This document shows, in pieces, positions 8,673 through 17,109 of a stretch of 64,000 bases of DNA; positions within the stretch are counted from its first letter, which is position 1; every line of letters begins with the position of its first letter. Under the pieces are notes generated by a model. The model was not told the origin of the DNA. It searched no databases and worked only from the letters and a program-made list of their open reading frames with translations. Location: assembly GCF_030269905.1 (NCBI RefSeq), contig NZ_BSVC01000002.1, positions 284,419-348,418 on the forward strand. The letters run 5' to 3'. The stretch is from Pelosinus sp. IPA-1. Its GTDB lineage: Bacteria; Bacillota; Negativicutes; DSM-13327. A program made the translations under genes and the position numbers.

Positions 8673-9560
8673 TTAATAAAGTGGCTGGCCCAAATCCTGG
8701 ATGAGTCCGGCCTGTATCGGCTGCCATCCCAGCTGATACCGTGTCTTTTGACTTGAAGAAGGAATATCCATCATGGCAAAATGTGAGAACCAGCCAAAAT
8801 GATGGTTTGCTTCCTCGGGGGTTTTACTGACGATGGGAACGTTTAATCGATGACCGATTACTTCAGCAATCTCTCTAAGAGGTACTCCCTCTTCATCTAC
8901 CCCATGATACCGAGCTCCTGCCACCCCTTTTTCAAAAGCAAGTCTAAATAAGCGGGCTGCGTCAAGCCGATGCACAGCCGGCCAGCGGTTAAGCCCTTCA
9001 CCAACAAAGGCAGAAACCCCTTGATTCCGTGCAATGTCAATGAGCAGGGAAACAAAACCATACCTGCCATCTCCATGAACGGAAGGAGCAAGGCGTACTA
9101 CCGATACATGTACGCCACGCTCTGCTGCTAAATCTGCGGCTTCTTCCGAAGCAGTACGAGGGTGGGCAGCAGCCCCGGAAGCCGTTAAGGTATCTTCCGT
9201 CCCAAGTTGACCAGGGGGAAGAAGCGCAACGCCAGAGGTAACAACCAAGGGACGGTCGGTACCCATGAGGGTAGAACTGAGGGTCTCAATGACACGTCTA
9301 TCTGTCTCACAATTTTCCTGAAATTTAGAGAAATCATGGTTAAAAGCTAGGTGAATCACACCATCTGACATAGCCGCTCCCCTGCGCAAACTATCTAAGT
9401 CTTCAATATCTCCCCGATGAACTTGCGCACCCATTTCAATAAGGGACTTAACCCCGACTTCTGAGCGAGCAAGACCAAGCACCTCATAGCCGGCATTCAT
9501 TAATTCCTTTACAACAGCGGAACCGATAAAACCTGTAGCTCCTGTTACAAATACACGCAT
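8673..9560 (-). CDS. NAD-dependent epimerase/dehydratase-type SDR
   Basis: The 295-residue protein begins with the extended-SDR nucleotide site VTGATGFIGSAV (residues 4-15) and continues with acidic and hydrophobic strands typical of atypical SDRs (NmrA/YwnB-like). GEGLNRWPAVHRLDAARL fits the substrate side of the family. The usual YxxxK pair is not obvious. Base composition is clearly richer in G+C than its neighbours, which suggests recent transfer. It is last in a minus-strand set with an FMN reductase (20-base gap) and TetR. Confidence 0.8.
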   Translation of the reverse strand: MRVFVTGATGFIGSAVVKELMNAGYEVLGLARSEVGVKSLIEMGAQVHRGDIEDLDSLRRGAAMSDGVIHLAFNHDFSKFQENCETDRRVIETLSSTLMGTDRPLVVTSGVALLPPGQLGTEDTLTASGAAAHPRTASEEAADLAAERGVHVSVVRLAPSVHGDGRYGFVSLLIDIARNQGVSAFVGEGLNRWPAVHRLDAARLFRLAFEKGVAGARYHGVDEEGVPLREIAEVIGHRLNVPIVSKTPEEANHHFGWFSHFAMMDIPSSSQKTRYQLGWQPIQAGLIQDLGQPLY

Positions 9561-9580
9561 TATACTGCACCTCTTTTCTT

Positions 9581-10135
9581 TTAGCTTAATTTTCTTCCCA
9601 GAGCTTCTGCTTCTTCTAACATCTTAGTCTGCCATATAATATCATCTTTTTCACGTAAGTGGCCGGCAATTATGTTGCCAGCATTCTCCATCTTGTAGAA
9701 ATCAAGCAGATAATTCAAATAGTCCGTCACGTTGCTAAATTGCGCAGCAGGCGCACCGCTGCAGGTAACGGTTATGTACTTTTTCCCCGGTAAGTGATTT
9801 GTAGTAAGATCAGGATTTAAAAATGCACGCATTCTATCCAGAAAGTTTTTAGTTTCTCCGCTTACATGCAGCATATATATCGGTGTTCCTACAATAAGGC
9901 AGTCGGCTTTTGCTATTTCGGGTAAAAGAGTGGTTAACTTGTCATCAATAGAACAAAAATCAACCTTTTGCCGCTGACATGCATCGCAGGCAATACATCC
10001 TTTATTATTCATTTCAGACAAATGATACATATCAACCTCATGACCGCGTTCTTTTGCGCCTTTACAAATAGCCTTTACTAGTTTTTCCGTATTTCCATCT
10101 CTTCTTGGACTCCCTACAAATGCCATGACTTTCAT
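9581..10135 (-). CDS. NADPH-dependent FMN reductase / flavodoxin-fold protein
   Basis: The start at 10135 follows GGAGGAACGAAA. The 184-residue product has the flavodoxin-like FMN site GSPRRDGNTEKL (residues 7-18) and the CIACDACQ motif near residue 52. That motif is common in iron-sulfur flavoprotein and quinone-reductase relatives. It would reduce FMN, quinones or nitro/azo compounds in the cytoplasm. It lies downstream of a TetR gene with a TetR-like operator at 10221, so it is likely the regulated target. Confidence 0.85.
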   Translation of the reverse strand: MKVMAFVGSPRRDGNTEKLVKAICKGAKERGHEVDMYHLSEMNNKGCIACDACQRQKVDFCSIDDKLTTLLPEIAKADCLIVGTPIYMLHVSGETKNFLDRMRAFLNPDLTTNHLPGKKYITVTCSGAPAAQFSNVTDYLNYLLDFYKMENAGNIIAGHLREKDDIIWQTKMLEEAEALGRKLS

Positions 10136-10220
10136 TTTCGTTCCTCCTATTATCCTAGTAATCATGTTATTATATTTTAAATTCTTCCCTATTCCATGCC
10201 GTTAATTTTTATTAATAATT

Positions 10221-10236
10221 AAACATTCATTCATTT
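10221..10236. promoter_or_regulatory. candidate TetR operator upstream of the FMN reductase
   Basis: AAACATTCATTCATTT matches 13 of 16 positions of the site before the TetR gene (10842-10857). It lies 86 bases upstream of the reductase start. Confidence 0.5.
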
Positions 10237-10257
10237 AAGAATAGAAGAAGAAAAAAT

Positions 10258-10830
10258 TTAAGCTTTTATAGAATCCCAGCTCATTTGAATAATTTCCTCA
10301 ATATTTTGTCCCGTAAATGCAAATTCTCCGTTAAGATGCTTTTTAGCAATTTTCATTAATGGGCTAAAAGCATATATAAATATTAACTCAATATTGATGT
10401 CTTTAAAAACACCATTTTCCTTACCCTTTTCAAAAAATTCGATCAGAGGCTTAGCGATGATTTGCGCTTCTTCTTCACAAAGTCTTTGAATAAGAGGTGA
10501 GTTGATATACTGCTCAAAAAAGAGAAAATAGTCTTTATGGTTTACACAGAAACTAATGTAATTTTTTAATAGCTGTTTAAACTCCGCTTCTGTTGGCAAT
10601 GATGTGTTAACGCCATATAAAAGTTTCTGTTGCATCTCTTTTTTGACTTCCAGATAGAGCTTTTTTATCATATCTTCTTTATTTTCAAAATAGACATAAA
10701 TCGTTCCCGCAGAAACTCCTGCCTTCTTAGCAATCTTAGACATAGACGTTTCTGCTAAACCAACCTCATTGATAAGCTGTATTGCCGATATAATAATTTT
10801 TTCTTTTTTAGTACTATCTTTATATCTCAT
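10258..10830 (-). CDS. TetR family transcriptional regulator
   Basis: The 190-residue protein has the TetR DNA-binding region near the N-terminus (AETSMSKIAKKAGVSAGTIY, residues about 25-44, then VYFENKEDMIKKLY). It is followed by an all-alpha ligand domain. It probably represses the downstream FMN reductase and SDR genes and its own promoter, since similar sites occur before both. The effector is unknown but an electrophile or quinone is plausible from the target genes. Confidence 0.88.
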   Translation of the reverse strand: MRYKDSTKKEKIIISAIQLINEVGLAETSMSKIAKKAGVSAGTIYVYFENKEDMIKKLYLEVKKEMQQKLLYGVNTSLPTEAEFKQLLKNYISFCVNHKDYFLFFEQYINSPLIQRLCEEEAQIIAKPLIEFFEKGKENGVFKDINIELIFIYAFSPLMKIAKKHLNGEFAFTGQNIEEIIQMSWDSIKA

Positions 10831-10841
10831 AATTCAATATT

Positions 10842-10857
10842 AAATGATCATTCATTT
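10842..10857. promoter_or_regulatory. candidate TetR operator before tetR
   Basis: AAATGATCATTCATTT has perfect AAATGA/TCATTT arms and lies 11 bases upstream of the tetR start. It is repeated with changes at 10221. Confidence 0.55.
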
Positions 10858-10905
10858 ATTGTCAATATTAACTAACAACCTCTCTAATGTTCATTTATTC
10901 CTTCC

Positions 10906-11844
10906 TTATTTATACTCTCTCCACCATGGACGGCTAGGATAGCAGTTATCCCTAATGGTCATGATTTCGCCAATCCTTGGCAAAGCCACCGGTACATCTT
11001 TTTTTTGTGCTTCCGTAATTAATCTTTCTACCTGATGGGTCCAGTTGGGATTAGACTGGTTGAACATTCCCCAATGAATGGGTATCATAAGTTGTCCCAT
11101 AAGATCGATCTGTGTCTGCACCGTCTGCTCCGGAACCATATGAATATCCCTAAACAAGACGGCTTGCCCGCATTCTAAAAAAGTAATGTCAAAAGGCCCA
11201 TATTGTTCGCCAATTAATTTGAAGTGGGATCCATAACCACCATCACCGCTAAAAAATATATTTATCTTTTTACCTGTAATCACCCAGGAACACCACAGGG
11301 TTTTATTCCGATCTTTTAACCCCCTGCCGGAAAAGTGTTTACTAGGTGTGCAAGAAATAGTCAGGTCTGAAATATTCAATGATTCCCCATAAGTACATTC
11401 AGTTATTTTATTTTCATCAACTCCCCATTTTTTGAGGCGTTCGCCAAGGCCGCTCGGTACGCAATAATGATTTACTTTATTTTTAAGTGCCATAATCGTT
11501 TTATAGTCCATATGATCATAATGATCGTGGGATAATAGCAGAATATCAATCTGGGGCATATTCTTAAGAGATATCGGCAGTTCAGAAGTAAATCGTTTTC
11601 CGGTGAATGGCGTAAAGAGCCAAAAAAGTTCGGATAACACCGGATCACAAAGAATAATCTTGCCTTCCACTTGCATAAGAACGGTAGAATGACCAAACCA
11701 AACGGCTTTATATTCACCCTGCAAAAAATCAGTTAAATCCGTTGTAATCACGGGTATCTGCCGTCGCGGACGTCTGTCATTATTTTCTTCAAAATTCATT
11801 TTTATGCGTTTACATAGAAAATGTAAAGTACGAATATATCTCAT
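10906..11844 (-). CDS. MBL-fold metallo-hydrolase (UlaG / NAPE-PLD type)
   Basis: The start at 11844 follows AAGGAAGAG. The 312-residue protein carries the intact metal motif LLSHDHYDHMDY (HxHxDH) near residue 105, the downstream ligands CTPSKHFSGRG and FSGDGGYG, and a terminal HWGMF. The pattern HDHYDH with CTPSKH...GRG is typical of the beta-lactamase-like group that includes N-acyl-PE phospholipase D homologues. The substrate is unknown. It precedes tetR by about 75 bases and may share its control. Confidence 0.85.
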   Translation of the reverse strand: MRYIRTLHFLCKRIKMNFEENNDRRPRRQIPVITTDLTDFLQGEYKAVWFGHSTVLMQVEGKIILCDPVLSELFWLFTPFTGKRFTSELPISLKNMPQIDILLLSHDHYDHMDYKTIMALKNKVNHYCVPSGLGERLKKWGVDENKITECTYGESLNISDLTISCTPSKHFSGRGLKDRNKTLWCSWVITGKKINIFFSGDGGYGSHFKLIGEQYGPFDITFLECGQAVLFRDIHMVPEQTVQTQIDLMGQLMIPIHWGMFNQSNPNWTHQVERLITEAQKKDVPVALPRIGEIMTIRDNCYPSRPWWREYK

Positions 11845-12002
11845 AAAGTCTCTTCCTTGCCATATGCTTTTATTTAGTTTATCCCAGTTTCATCCCAAAA
11901 TCCACCCATAACGTATTATAAATCATATTCTTAATATGATTCACATTATTTTATTATTAAATCTATGCTGGCCTTTTTCCTTTCTTAAAATATGGTTCTA
12001 AT

Positions 12003-12045
12003 AATTCGCCGTTACCAATGATACGGAGTCCCCCGATTAATCTTA
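12003..12045 (+). repeat. 43-base dispersed repeat (copy 1 of 3)
   Basis: Contains ACCAATGATACGGAGTCCCC then CGATTAATCTTAA. Related copies lie at 16407-16449 and 38633-38680. Read on the minus strand, copies 1 and 2 translate LRLIGGLRI, so the repeat may be an old gene fragment. Confidence 0.6.
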
Positions 12046-12104
12046 AACGGCATTGGATTAATTAATAATTCGCGTAAACGATGAATATGCAGATGTAAAG
12101 ATAA

Positions 12105-12376
12105 AATGGGTGGATTTGGACTGGTTCAGACCGCCATGCCGAACCCCTGTCCATGCAATGAGAATAGAGGAATAGATAGTATTTAGAGCTGATCAAAAAC
12201 TAATATATAACGATCAACTCCTGCAAAGCAGCCTAGCCTTGCAGGAGTTTTGTATTTTAATGGTAAATAGGATAGAAATATGGAATACTGTTTTTCGAAG
12301 AGCTTATGAACATATATTTATGACATGAGATAAAAAGAGGGAGTGACTCAAAAGAACCGTCCCTTTGAGTTTTTAT
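12105..12376 (+). repeat. full-length HB element with 5' extension
   Basis: The extension starts GGGTGGATTTGGACTGG and includes GCCGAACCCCTGTCCATGCA. The hairpin, the box and a REP-D tail with CTCAAAAGAACCGTCCC follow. This is one of the most complete copies, about 270 bases. Confidence 0.9.
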
Positions 12377-12404
12377 GCGTATACCTTTTATTATACATTA
12401 TAGC

Positions 12405-12450
12405 AATACCCCTATTCGTAGTTCTATTTTCCTACAAATGGGGGTATTTG
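12405..12450. terminator. bidirectional terminator-like hairpin
   Basis: AATACCCCTATTCGTAG pairs with CTACAAATGGGGGTATT around a short loop, with a TTTTT-poor but AT-rich flank. It lies downstream of the minus-strand gene at 12525 and ends that operon. Confidence 0.6.
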
Positions 12451-12524
12451 TCATTGTCCGTTAAAGCTGGTTCAGTTCATAGCTCAAGGTAGGGGATTTT
12501 TTTTTATTCTATTAATTTAAGCGA

Positions 12525-13025
12525 CTATGGTTTTTCGTACTTATTAAGAATATACCATCCATTTTCATCTACCCTAACAGTAAAAGTTATGTGTGCGTTT
12601 CCTGCACCGGTTATAATCTCACCATTTGCGTCTGCTATCACTAATGAATAAATCATATCAACGTATATTAAATTATTCTCTTTGTCCTTAGTTTGATAAA
12701 TTTCTCTAAGTTCAAAATTAATTTTTAATGGCTGTGCACGTTTATTAGCCTTTTCTTTATAACTTGTATGATTTATATATTTAAAAACATCTTCCGTCAT
12801 ATGTTTAGAAAATTTAGTATACCCATTGTCAGTCACATAAGCTTCTTTGACTACATCATATATGTCGACATATTTCGTATATTCTCCATAGTTAATATTT
12901 TGTGTATCTGTACCTCTAGCTTCTCTGTAGTTATCCCTAATAATTAAAAATAATAGCCCGAATACACATAAAACTAAAACAATTACAATTGATGCAATTG
13001 TTTTTAAAAATTTTTTTCTGTTCAC
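12525..13025 (-). CDS. membrane-anchored protein of unknown function
   Basis: GTG 13025 with GGAAGGAAG upstream starts a 166-residue protein. One N-terminal transmembrane helix (TIASIVIVLVLCVFGLLFL, residues about 10-28) precedes an extracytoplasmic domain of about 130 residues that ends in strands ITFTVRVDENGWYILNKYE. That resembles the small NTF2/DUF4829-like folds of exported proteins; it is an inference. Third in a minus-strand row after the tube-like and Amidase_6 genes, it could be their partner or immunity protein. Confidence 0.65.
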   Translation of the reverse strand: MNRKKFLKTIASIVIVLVLCVFGLLFLIIRDNYREARGTDTQNINYGEYTKYVDIYDVVKEAYVTDNGYTKFSKHMTEDVFKYINHTSYKEKANKRAQPLKINFELREIYQTKDKENNLIYVDMIYSLVIADANGEIITGAGNAHITFTVRVDENGWYILNKYEKP

Positions 13026-13107
13026 CTTTGAAACAACTTCCTTCCATTGCCAATGTAGTAAGAAAAATGAGGTTGATTTTTAAAATTCAACCCCAGATAC
13101 TCATATA

Positions 13108-13686
13108 TTAGTAGGCGTTATAAGGACAAAGAAACCTAAGTTCATCACCAGAATCAGGATATATCAAAGATAGTTTTTTATCAATATAAGAATTGCTGTG
13201 TGCGGTATAATATAAACTCCCATCTTCATCTATCTTTGTAATTATTGCTGAATGGTGCCATCCACCAAGGTCAGGGTGATAGAGCTGAACTACATCTCCA
13301 AGATTAGCATCAAGACTGCTATATGATATACGTGCGTAACCTTGATTCACCATGTAGTTTGCGAATTCCGATACCCATGTCCAAGAATGTGTTACTGCAT
13401 ACCCATCGCAAAACCAATCTTCTTTTGCCGGAATTCCGGCATATGTCCAGCATTGCGATACGAAATTTGTGCAGTCATGACCATCATAATAGGGATATTG
13501 CGGATTTCGATTGAGATAATATTTACGTGCATAGTATACAGCATCGTTTCGACAAAAAGCAAATGTTGCAGGTTGAGGATCAAACGAATGTCTAGCATGA
13601 AACAAATCACGTTTAGCTTCTTCCTTGCCCTGCTCCCAGGATTTCTTTGCATCATCCCAAGTGACCAATCTATCCCCACCAATCAA
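13108..13686 (-). CDS. Amidase_6-type Cys/His peptidase or amidase
   Basis: The domain is clear: YYARKYYLNRNPQYPYY and GHDCTNFVSQCW place the catalytic Cys near residue 72, and GGWHHSAIIT supplies His near 144. Amidase_6 proteins are NlpC/P60-like and usually act on cell-wall or peptide bonds. No signal peptide is visible, so export would need another route. The TTG at 13686 gives 192 residues; TTG 13668 after GGTGGGG is an equally good start. It lies 19 bases after the tube-like gene. Confidence 0.75.
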   Translation of the reverse strand: MIGGDRLVTWDDAKKSWEQGKEEAKRDLFHARHSFDPQPATFAFCRNDAVYYARKYYLNRNPQYPYYDGHDCTNFVSQCWTYAGIPAKEDWFCDGYAVTHSWTWVSEFANYMVNQGYARISYSSLDANLGDVVQLYHPDLGGWHHSAIITKIDEDGSLYYTAHSNSYIDKKLSLIYPDSGDELRFLCPYNAY

Positions 13687-13705
13687 ATTTTTTTATTTTC
13701 TTATG

Positions 13706-14122
13706 CTAGTCAGCTTTTACATCACTAAACTTATCAGCTTTCTGCCGTAGGACCATGGAAAATTCGCCCATACCTGCATTATCGGAGTATCTCTCATTAT
13801 AATCAATTATAAAGGCATTTGGAAAATGGATTGTCCGAAAAACATGACTAGCGGAAACTACTGTAACCGTTACGTCGCGATAGGCGTCTGCGTCTTTCGC
13901 TTCAACTAACGACCATTTAAATAATTTCGTGCTTTCTTTATCTGATATTCCTTGCATGTTGTTATGAGTGAGTTTTCCAGTTACAAATAATGTAGCTGCA
14001 ACATGAGTTGACTTAGCCATTGAGGTATTAGGCGTACTTACGTCAACGTATGCAGAACTAATGATGTCATCACCCAAGCTAATTTCTGTATTTTTGCCTT
14101 TAACTGATAATGTAAATCCCAT
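13706..14122 (-). CDS. tube-like (Hcp-like) 'membrane-associated protease 1' family protein
   Basis: The 138-residue product starts MGFTLSVKGKNTEISLGDDI and ends with HFPNAFIIDYNERYSD plus a final beta-strand FSMVLRQKADKF. Clostridial relatives are annotated as membrane-associated protease 1, though no protease motif is present. The terminal pattern (NA.I.DY followed by E.....Q) recalls Hcp or phage tail-tube beta-barrels; I infer this from pattern only. It begins the row with Amidase_6 and the membrane protein. The 440 bases upstream to 14568 hold no gene. Confidence 0.6.
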   Translation of the reverse strand: MGFTLSVKGKNTEISLGDDIISSAYVDVSTPNTSMAKSTHVAATLFVTGKLTHNNMQGISDKESTKLFKWSLVEAKDADAYRDVTVTVVSASHVFRTIHFPNAFIIDYNERYSDNAGMGEFSMVLRQKADKFSDVKAD

Positions 14123-14177
14123 TCAAAACACTCCTTAAATTTTTTACATTTTCTAATTCATCCATCGTTATACAACA

Positions 14178-14213
14178 TGGGAGAAGTAAAGGGACGCTCT
14201 TTATGCTTCTCTC
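14178..14213 (+). repeat. REP-like palindrome
   Basis: GGGAGAAGTAAAGGGACGCT is followed by TTATGCTTCTCTC, a gapped inverted repeat around GAAGTAAA and TGCTTCTC. It belongs to the small GCTTCT subset also seen at 16790, 41832 and 45795. Confidence 0.55.
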
Positions 14214-14477
14214 GTACTCATAGTTTAAACCAATACTTTGATTCCCGTTACTCTAGCAATCGAAGTTGTTCTATTCCTTTGATTCATCTGATCGTTTAGA
14301 ACTTTGGGACGGCTTCTATACCCTTTACTTATGATAGTACTCCCCTTATAATAAAGCATTTTGTAATTCAGTACCTCTATAAAAAGGTATAGATTACCAG
14401 GAAAATCAAAAAATGGTTAAAATTCTGAAGTGTGGCGAAGATATATCCATCAAAATCCAATGAAAGCAGGAATATAC

Positions 14478-14510
14478 AGGTCAGCTTCTTATTCGAGAGG
14501 CTGACCTTTT
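14478..14510 (+). terminator. Rho-independent terminator-like hairpin
   Basis: AGGTCAGC pairs with GCTGACCT around a 14-base loop and is followed by TTTT. No plus-strand gene directly precedes it, so it may belong to a lost gene. Confidence 0.65.
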
Positions 14511-14568
14511 CATTATTGTGTAGCAAAGACTAAGAATTGAAAATTAATATGTTCCAGCAAAGCTACAG

Positions 14569-14833
14569 TGGGTGGATTTACAAGGTTACGGCTCACTGTG
14601 TCGAACCCCTATCCATGCAATGGGCAGAGACAATAGACAATAGTTAGATCTGATCAAAAAATCCAATATAACGACAAACTCCTGTAAAGCAGCCTAGCCC
14701 TGAGGAATTTTGCATTTTAATGGTAAATAGGATAGAAATATGGGAGACTGTTTTCGAAGAAAAGCTCATGCTTATATATGACATGAGGCAAAAAGATAGG
14801 AGCAACTCAAAAGAACCGTCCCTTGTGAGCTTT
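14569..14833 (+). repeat. full-length HB element with 5' extension
   Basis: Starts GTGGGTGGATTTACAAGG and carries TGTCGAACCCCTATCCATGC, a drifted hairpin (ACTCCTGTAAAG ... CCTGAGGAATTT), the intact box and a REP-D tail at 14805-14825. It runs directly into RAYT-B remnant sequence. Confidence 0.85.
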
Positions 14834-14984
14834 CAGCAGCTCGGCAAAAAACAGAGAGATGATGTGCTGCGCAGGTTAAAAGAACGAGAAGGAGTTACGA
14901 TGCGTCAGCTATGCAGAATTACTGGCATATCTAAAAGCGTGATTGATAGAGCTTAATGGGACGGTGTCCCCGTGTCCCCGTGCG
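14828..14984 (+). pseudogene. RAYT-B transposase C-terminal remnant with REP-B end
   Basis: The frame reads QQLGKKQRDDVLRRLKEREG and then QLCRITGISKSVIDRA, stop at 14956. This is the helix-turn-helix tail of a REP-associated transposase. The REP-B right end GGGACGGTGTCCCCGTGTCC follows immediately. The remainder of the gene is absent. Confidence 0.75.
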
Positions 14985-15034
14985 AACCCTTGTAATAATA
15001 TTATGGCCTAAAACAAGATTTTCGACCTGCAAAA

Positions 15035-15168
15035 TTTTGGTGTATTTGGTAGGAGTTCTTTTTCATAGTGGTAGAACAAATATGTTTGAAATCACCAAAA
15101 AGTAGTATTCAAATAATTTTTTAGTAGTTGGCAGGGATTTTATATTTTGTGGTAAATATTTCAAGTAA
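15035..15168 (+). repeat. two diverged HB-box cores
   Basis: GGTAGGAGTTCTTTTTCATA and TTGGCAGGGATTTTATATTT each resemble the hairpin 3' arm plus box of HB. They lie in a gene-free stretch (14985-15367). Similar single cores sit at 46211 and 49312. They look like old relatives of the HB family. Confidence 0.45.
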
Positions 15169-15367
15169 ATACTTTGCGACTTTTGAAGTTAGCAGAAAAC
15201 CACTTGGTACAGGGTAGAGTTAAGAGGATTTACATAAAAAATAGAGATGCTTTCGCATGGCCTACTGTTCCTTTTTGCTCCTAATCAATGCCAATGATTT
15301 GACGTGGAACGTTGGTTTGATTACTAAGATAAATAACGGTATTTATTAATATGAGGAGGTTTTGTCG

Positions 15368-16348
15368 GTGACAAATATACAGAAGCCTTGGATCAAACTC
15401 AAGGAGACCATTGATCATGATGATTATGATTTGATCAAGAAGCTTCAAGATCAATGTATCTATGAAGATAAAACGGCCCTAAAACTCGAGCTTGATTATA
15501 AAAACGGAGTCACTTCTGAAAATGATAAGATCTCCGGTATTAAAAACGTAAATGAATTTATGTATTTTGAGGGACAACAGATTATTGGCTATATTGGGAT
15601 TTGTAGCTTTGGAGGCACTGGGTCACCGATAGAAGTAAATGGCATGGTGCAGCCTGACTACAGGCGACAAGGTGTTTTTAAGACACTAATTGAACTGGTC
15701 ATAGCAGAGTGGAAGAAAAGAAATTCAGGTAGTATGCTTCTATTGAGTGACCGAAAATCAAACTCTGGACAGAAATTTATCAAGAGAACTGGTGCACAGT
15801 ACAAACACTCAGAATATGAGATGTATCTCAAAGAAGATAACTTAGAACCACTTCAAAGACAATTGTGTGGAATTACTTTTAGGAAAGCCACCAATGCCGA
15901 TGCCGGCGAGATTGCCCGACAAAATACGATTTATTTTAGCGACGAATTTCGGGATTTTAAAAATACTTCGAATGCTAATGAACCCGGTATCGTTTCAGCA
16001 GAAGCAGAAACGATCATACCAAATGAAGACATAGTACTACCTGAAGAGGAAGAAAAGAGGGGGATGACGATGTATCTTGTAGAGAAAGATCAACAGATCA
16101 TTGGAAAAGTCCATATTCAATTAACCTCTAGAATTGGTGGAATCTATGGCTTAGGCGTATTACCTGAGCATCGTGGGAAGGGGATTGGACGAGCAATTCT
16201 AATGATGGCTATAGAAAAGTTAAAAGAAATGAATGCAAGTGAAGTTATGCTTCAAGTGGCTACTGAAAACGCTAATGCCCTCAATCTTTATAAGTCCTGC
16301 GGCTTCGTGGAGACATCGATAATGGATTATTATGAAATTAAAGCATGA
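15368..16348 (+). CDS. tandem GNAT-domain acetyltransferase
   Basis: GTG 15368 lies eight bases after GAGGAGG; the TTG at 15362 is too close to that site. The 326-residue protein contains two GNAT domains. The first (residues about 60-165) has QPDYRRQGVFKTLIE; the second (about 215-326) has the stronger acetyl-CoA loop LPEHRGKGIGRAIL and ENANALNLYKSCGF. Two-domain GNATs may use one half for catalysis and the other for structure. The acceptor is unknown. The gene is alone. Confidence 0.85.
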   Translation: MTNIQKPWIKLKETIDHDDYDLIKKLQDQCIYEDKTALKLELDYKNGVTSENDKISGIKNVNEFMYFEGQQIIGYIGICSFGGTGSPIEVNGMVQPDYRRQGVFKTLIELVIAEWKKRNSGSMLLLSDRKSNSGQKFIKRTGAQYKHSEYEMYLKEDNLEPLQRQLCGITFRKATNADAGEIARQNTIYFSDEFRDFKNTSNANEPGIVSAEAETIIPNEDIVLPEEEEKRGMTMYLVEKDQQIIGKVHIQLTSRIGGIYGLGVLPEHRGKGIGRAILMMAIEKLKEMNASEVMLQVATENANALNLYKSCGFVETSIMDYYEIKA

Positions 16349-16360
16349 GATGACATTCTG

Positions 16361-16642
16361 ATAACGAGTCAGGTGACGGTTATTCGACTCAAAATGTTAT
16401 TGAAAAATTCGTCGTTATAGGTGATACGCAGACCCCCGATTAATCTTAAGCTGCACTGTAATGAGACCGTCCCAGGGAAGATTTTTCTATTGCCAAAAAT
16501 GAATAACCCTTCAACTACATATTACAGGGACGGTGGTAGTGTCTGCCGTATGATAAGAAGGTTAGTCTATACGATAATTAGGGTAACTGGAGCAAATAAA
16601 GGGATTTAGTTAATAAGACACAACACCGTCCCCGCGTCTTGT
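16361..16642 (+). repeat. repeat cluster: REP stem, 43-base repeat copy 2, REP-C element
   Basis: GAGTCAGGTGACGGTTATTC (16366) is the inverse of the ACCTGACTC element at 31094. The 43-base repeat (16407-16449) follows. From 16524 a REP-C unit runs from GGGACGGTGGTAGTGTCTGC to CAACACCGTCCCCGCGTCTT; its inner GATAATTAGGGTAACTGGAG segment recurs at 49164. Confidence 0.7.
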
Positions 16643-16762
16643 TTGCAGTTCTGTACTTGGATAGGTGCGTTATTCATCGCAGCATTTGTTGCGGCGGTAG
16701 TTAGTGAGTTTGTGTGTAGTAGTTGGGCAAAGCAAGAGCCTTCAGAGCTGCAAGAGAAATAA
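16643..16762 (+). pseudogene. C-terminal gene fragment, 39 codons, hydrophobic
   Basis: Directly after the REP-C right end the frame reads LQFCTWIGALFIAAFVAAVV and then a charged tail ending EPSELQEK. It has no ribosome binding site and no plausible start, so it looks like the membrane-spanning end of a protein cut off by the repeat. The parent family is not recognised. Confidence 0.35.
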
Positions 16763-16789
16763 GAAGTTCAAGAGTAAAGTTATGCTCAG

Positions 16790-16826
16790 GAAGAAGCAAA
16801 GGGACGGTTACTTTACTTCTTTAGGT
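16790..16826 (+). repeat. REP-like palindrome, GCTTCT subset
   Basis: GAAGAAGCAAAGGGACGGTT then ACTTTACTTCTTTAGG. It is a gapped inverted repeat like that at 14178. Confidence 0.5.
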
Positions 16827-16891
16827 AAAAGGCTAAGTTCTTTGTCCGATTGACAAAAGGCAAAAGCTTTGAGGTTGAGGGTTCAGTTACA

Positions 16892-16995
16892 GAACGAGAA
16901 GGAGTTACGATACGTCAGCTAGCCAGAATTACGGGCATATCTAAAAGCGTGATTGATAGAGCTTAATGGGACGGTGTCCCTGTCCCCATGTCCCA
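16892..16995 (+). pseudogene. RAYT-B C-terminal remnant with REP-B end
   Basis: Reads EREGVTIRQLARITGISKSV then IDRA, stop at 16966, followed by GGGACGGTGTCCCTGTCCCC. It is the same tail as at 14828 and 26210, here shorter. Confidence 0.75.
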
Positions 16996-17109
16996 TATTG
17001 TTTTTTCAACTGTTTTAAAGTATAATTTCTCTATATAAACAGGGAATTTTTCAATATTCCTATATAAAACAATCCCTACCTGACATCCAGATAGAGATTG
17101 TTTTATATA

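Noticed and set aside
8897-9091. Minus frame inside the SDR gene
   Set aside because: It is a shadow of the intact SDR frame.
13323-13728. Plus frames opposite the Amidase_6 gene
   Set aside because: The minus frame carries a clear catalytic domain; the plus frames have no domain or ribosome site.
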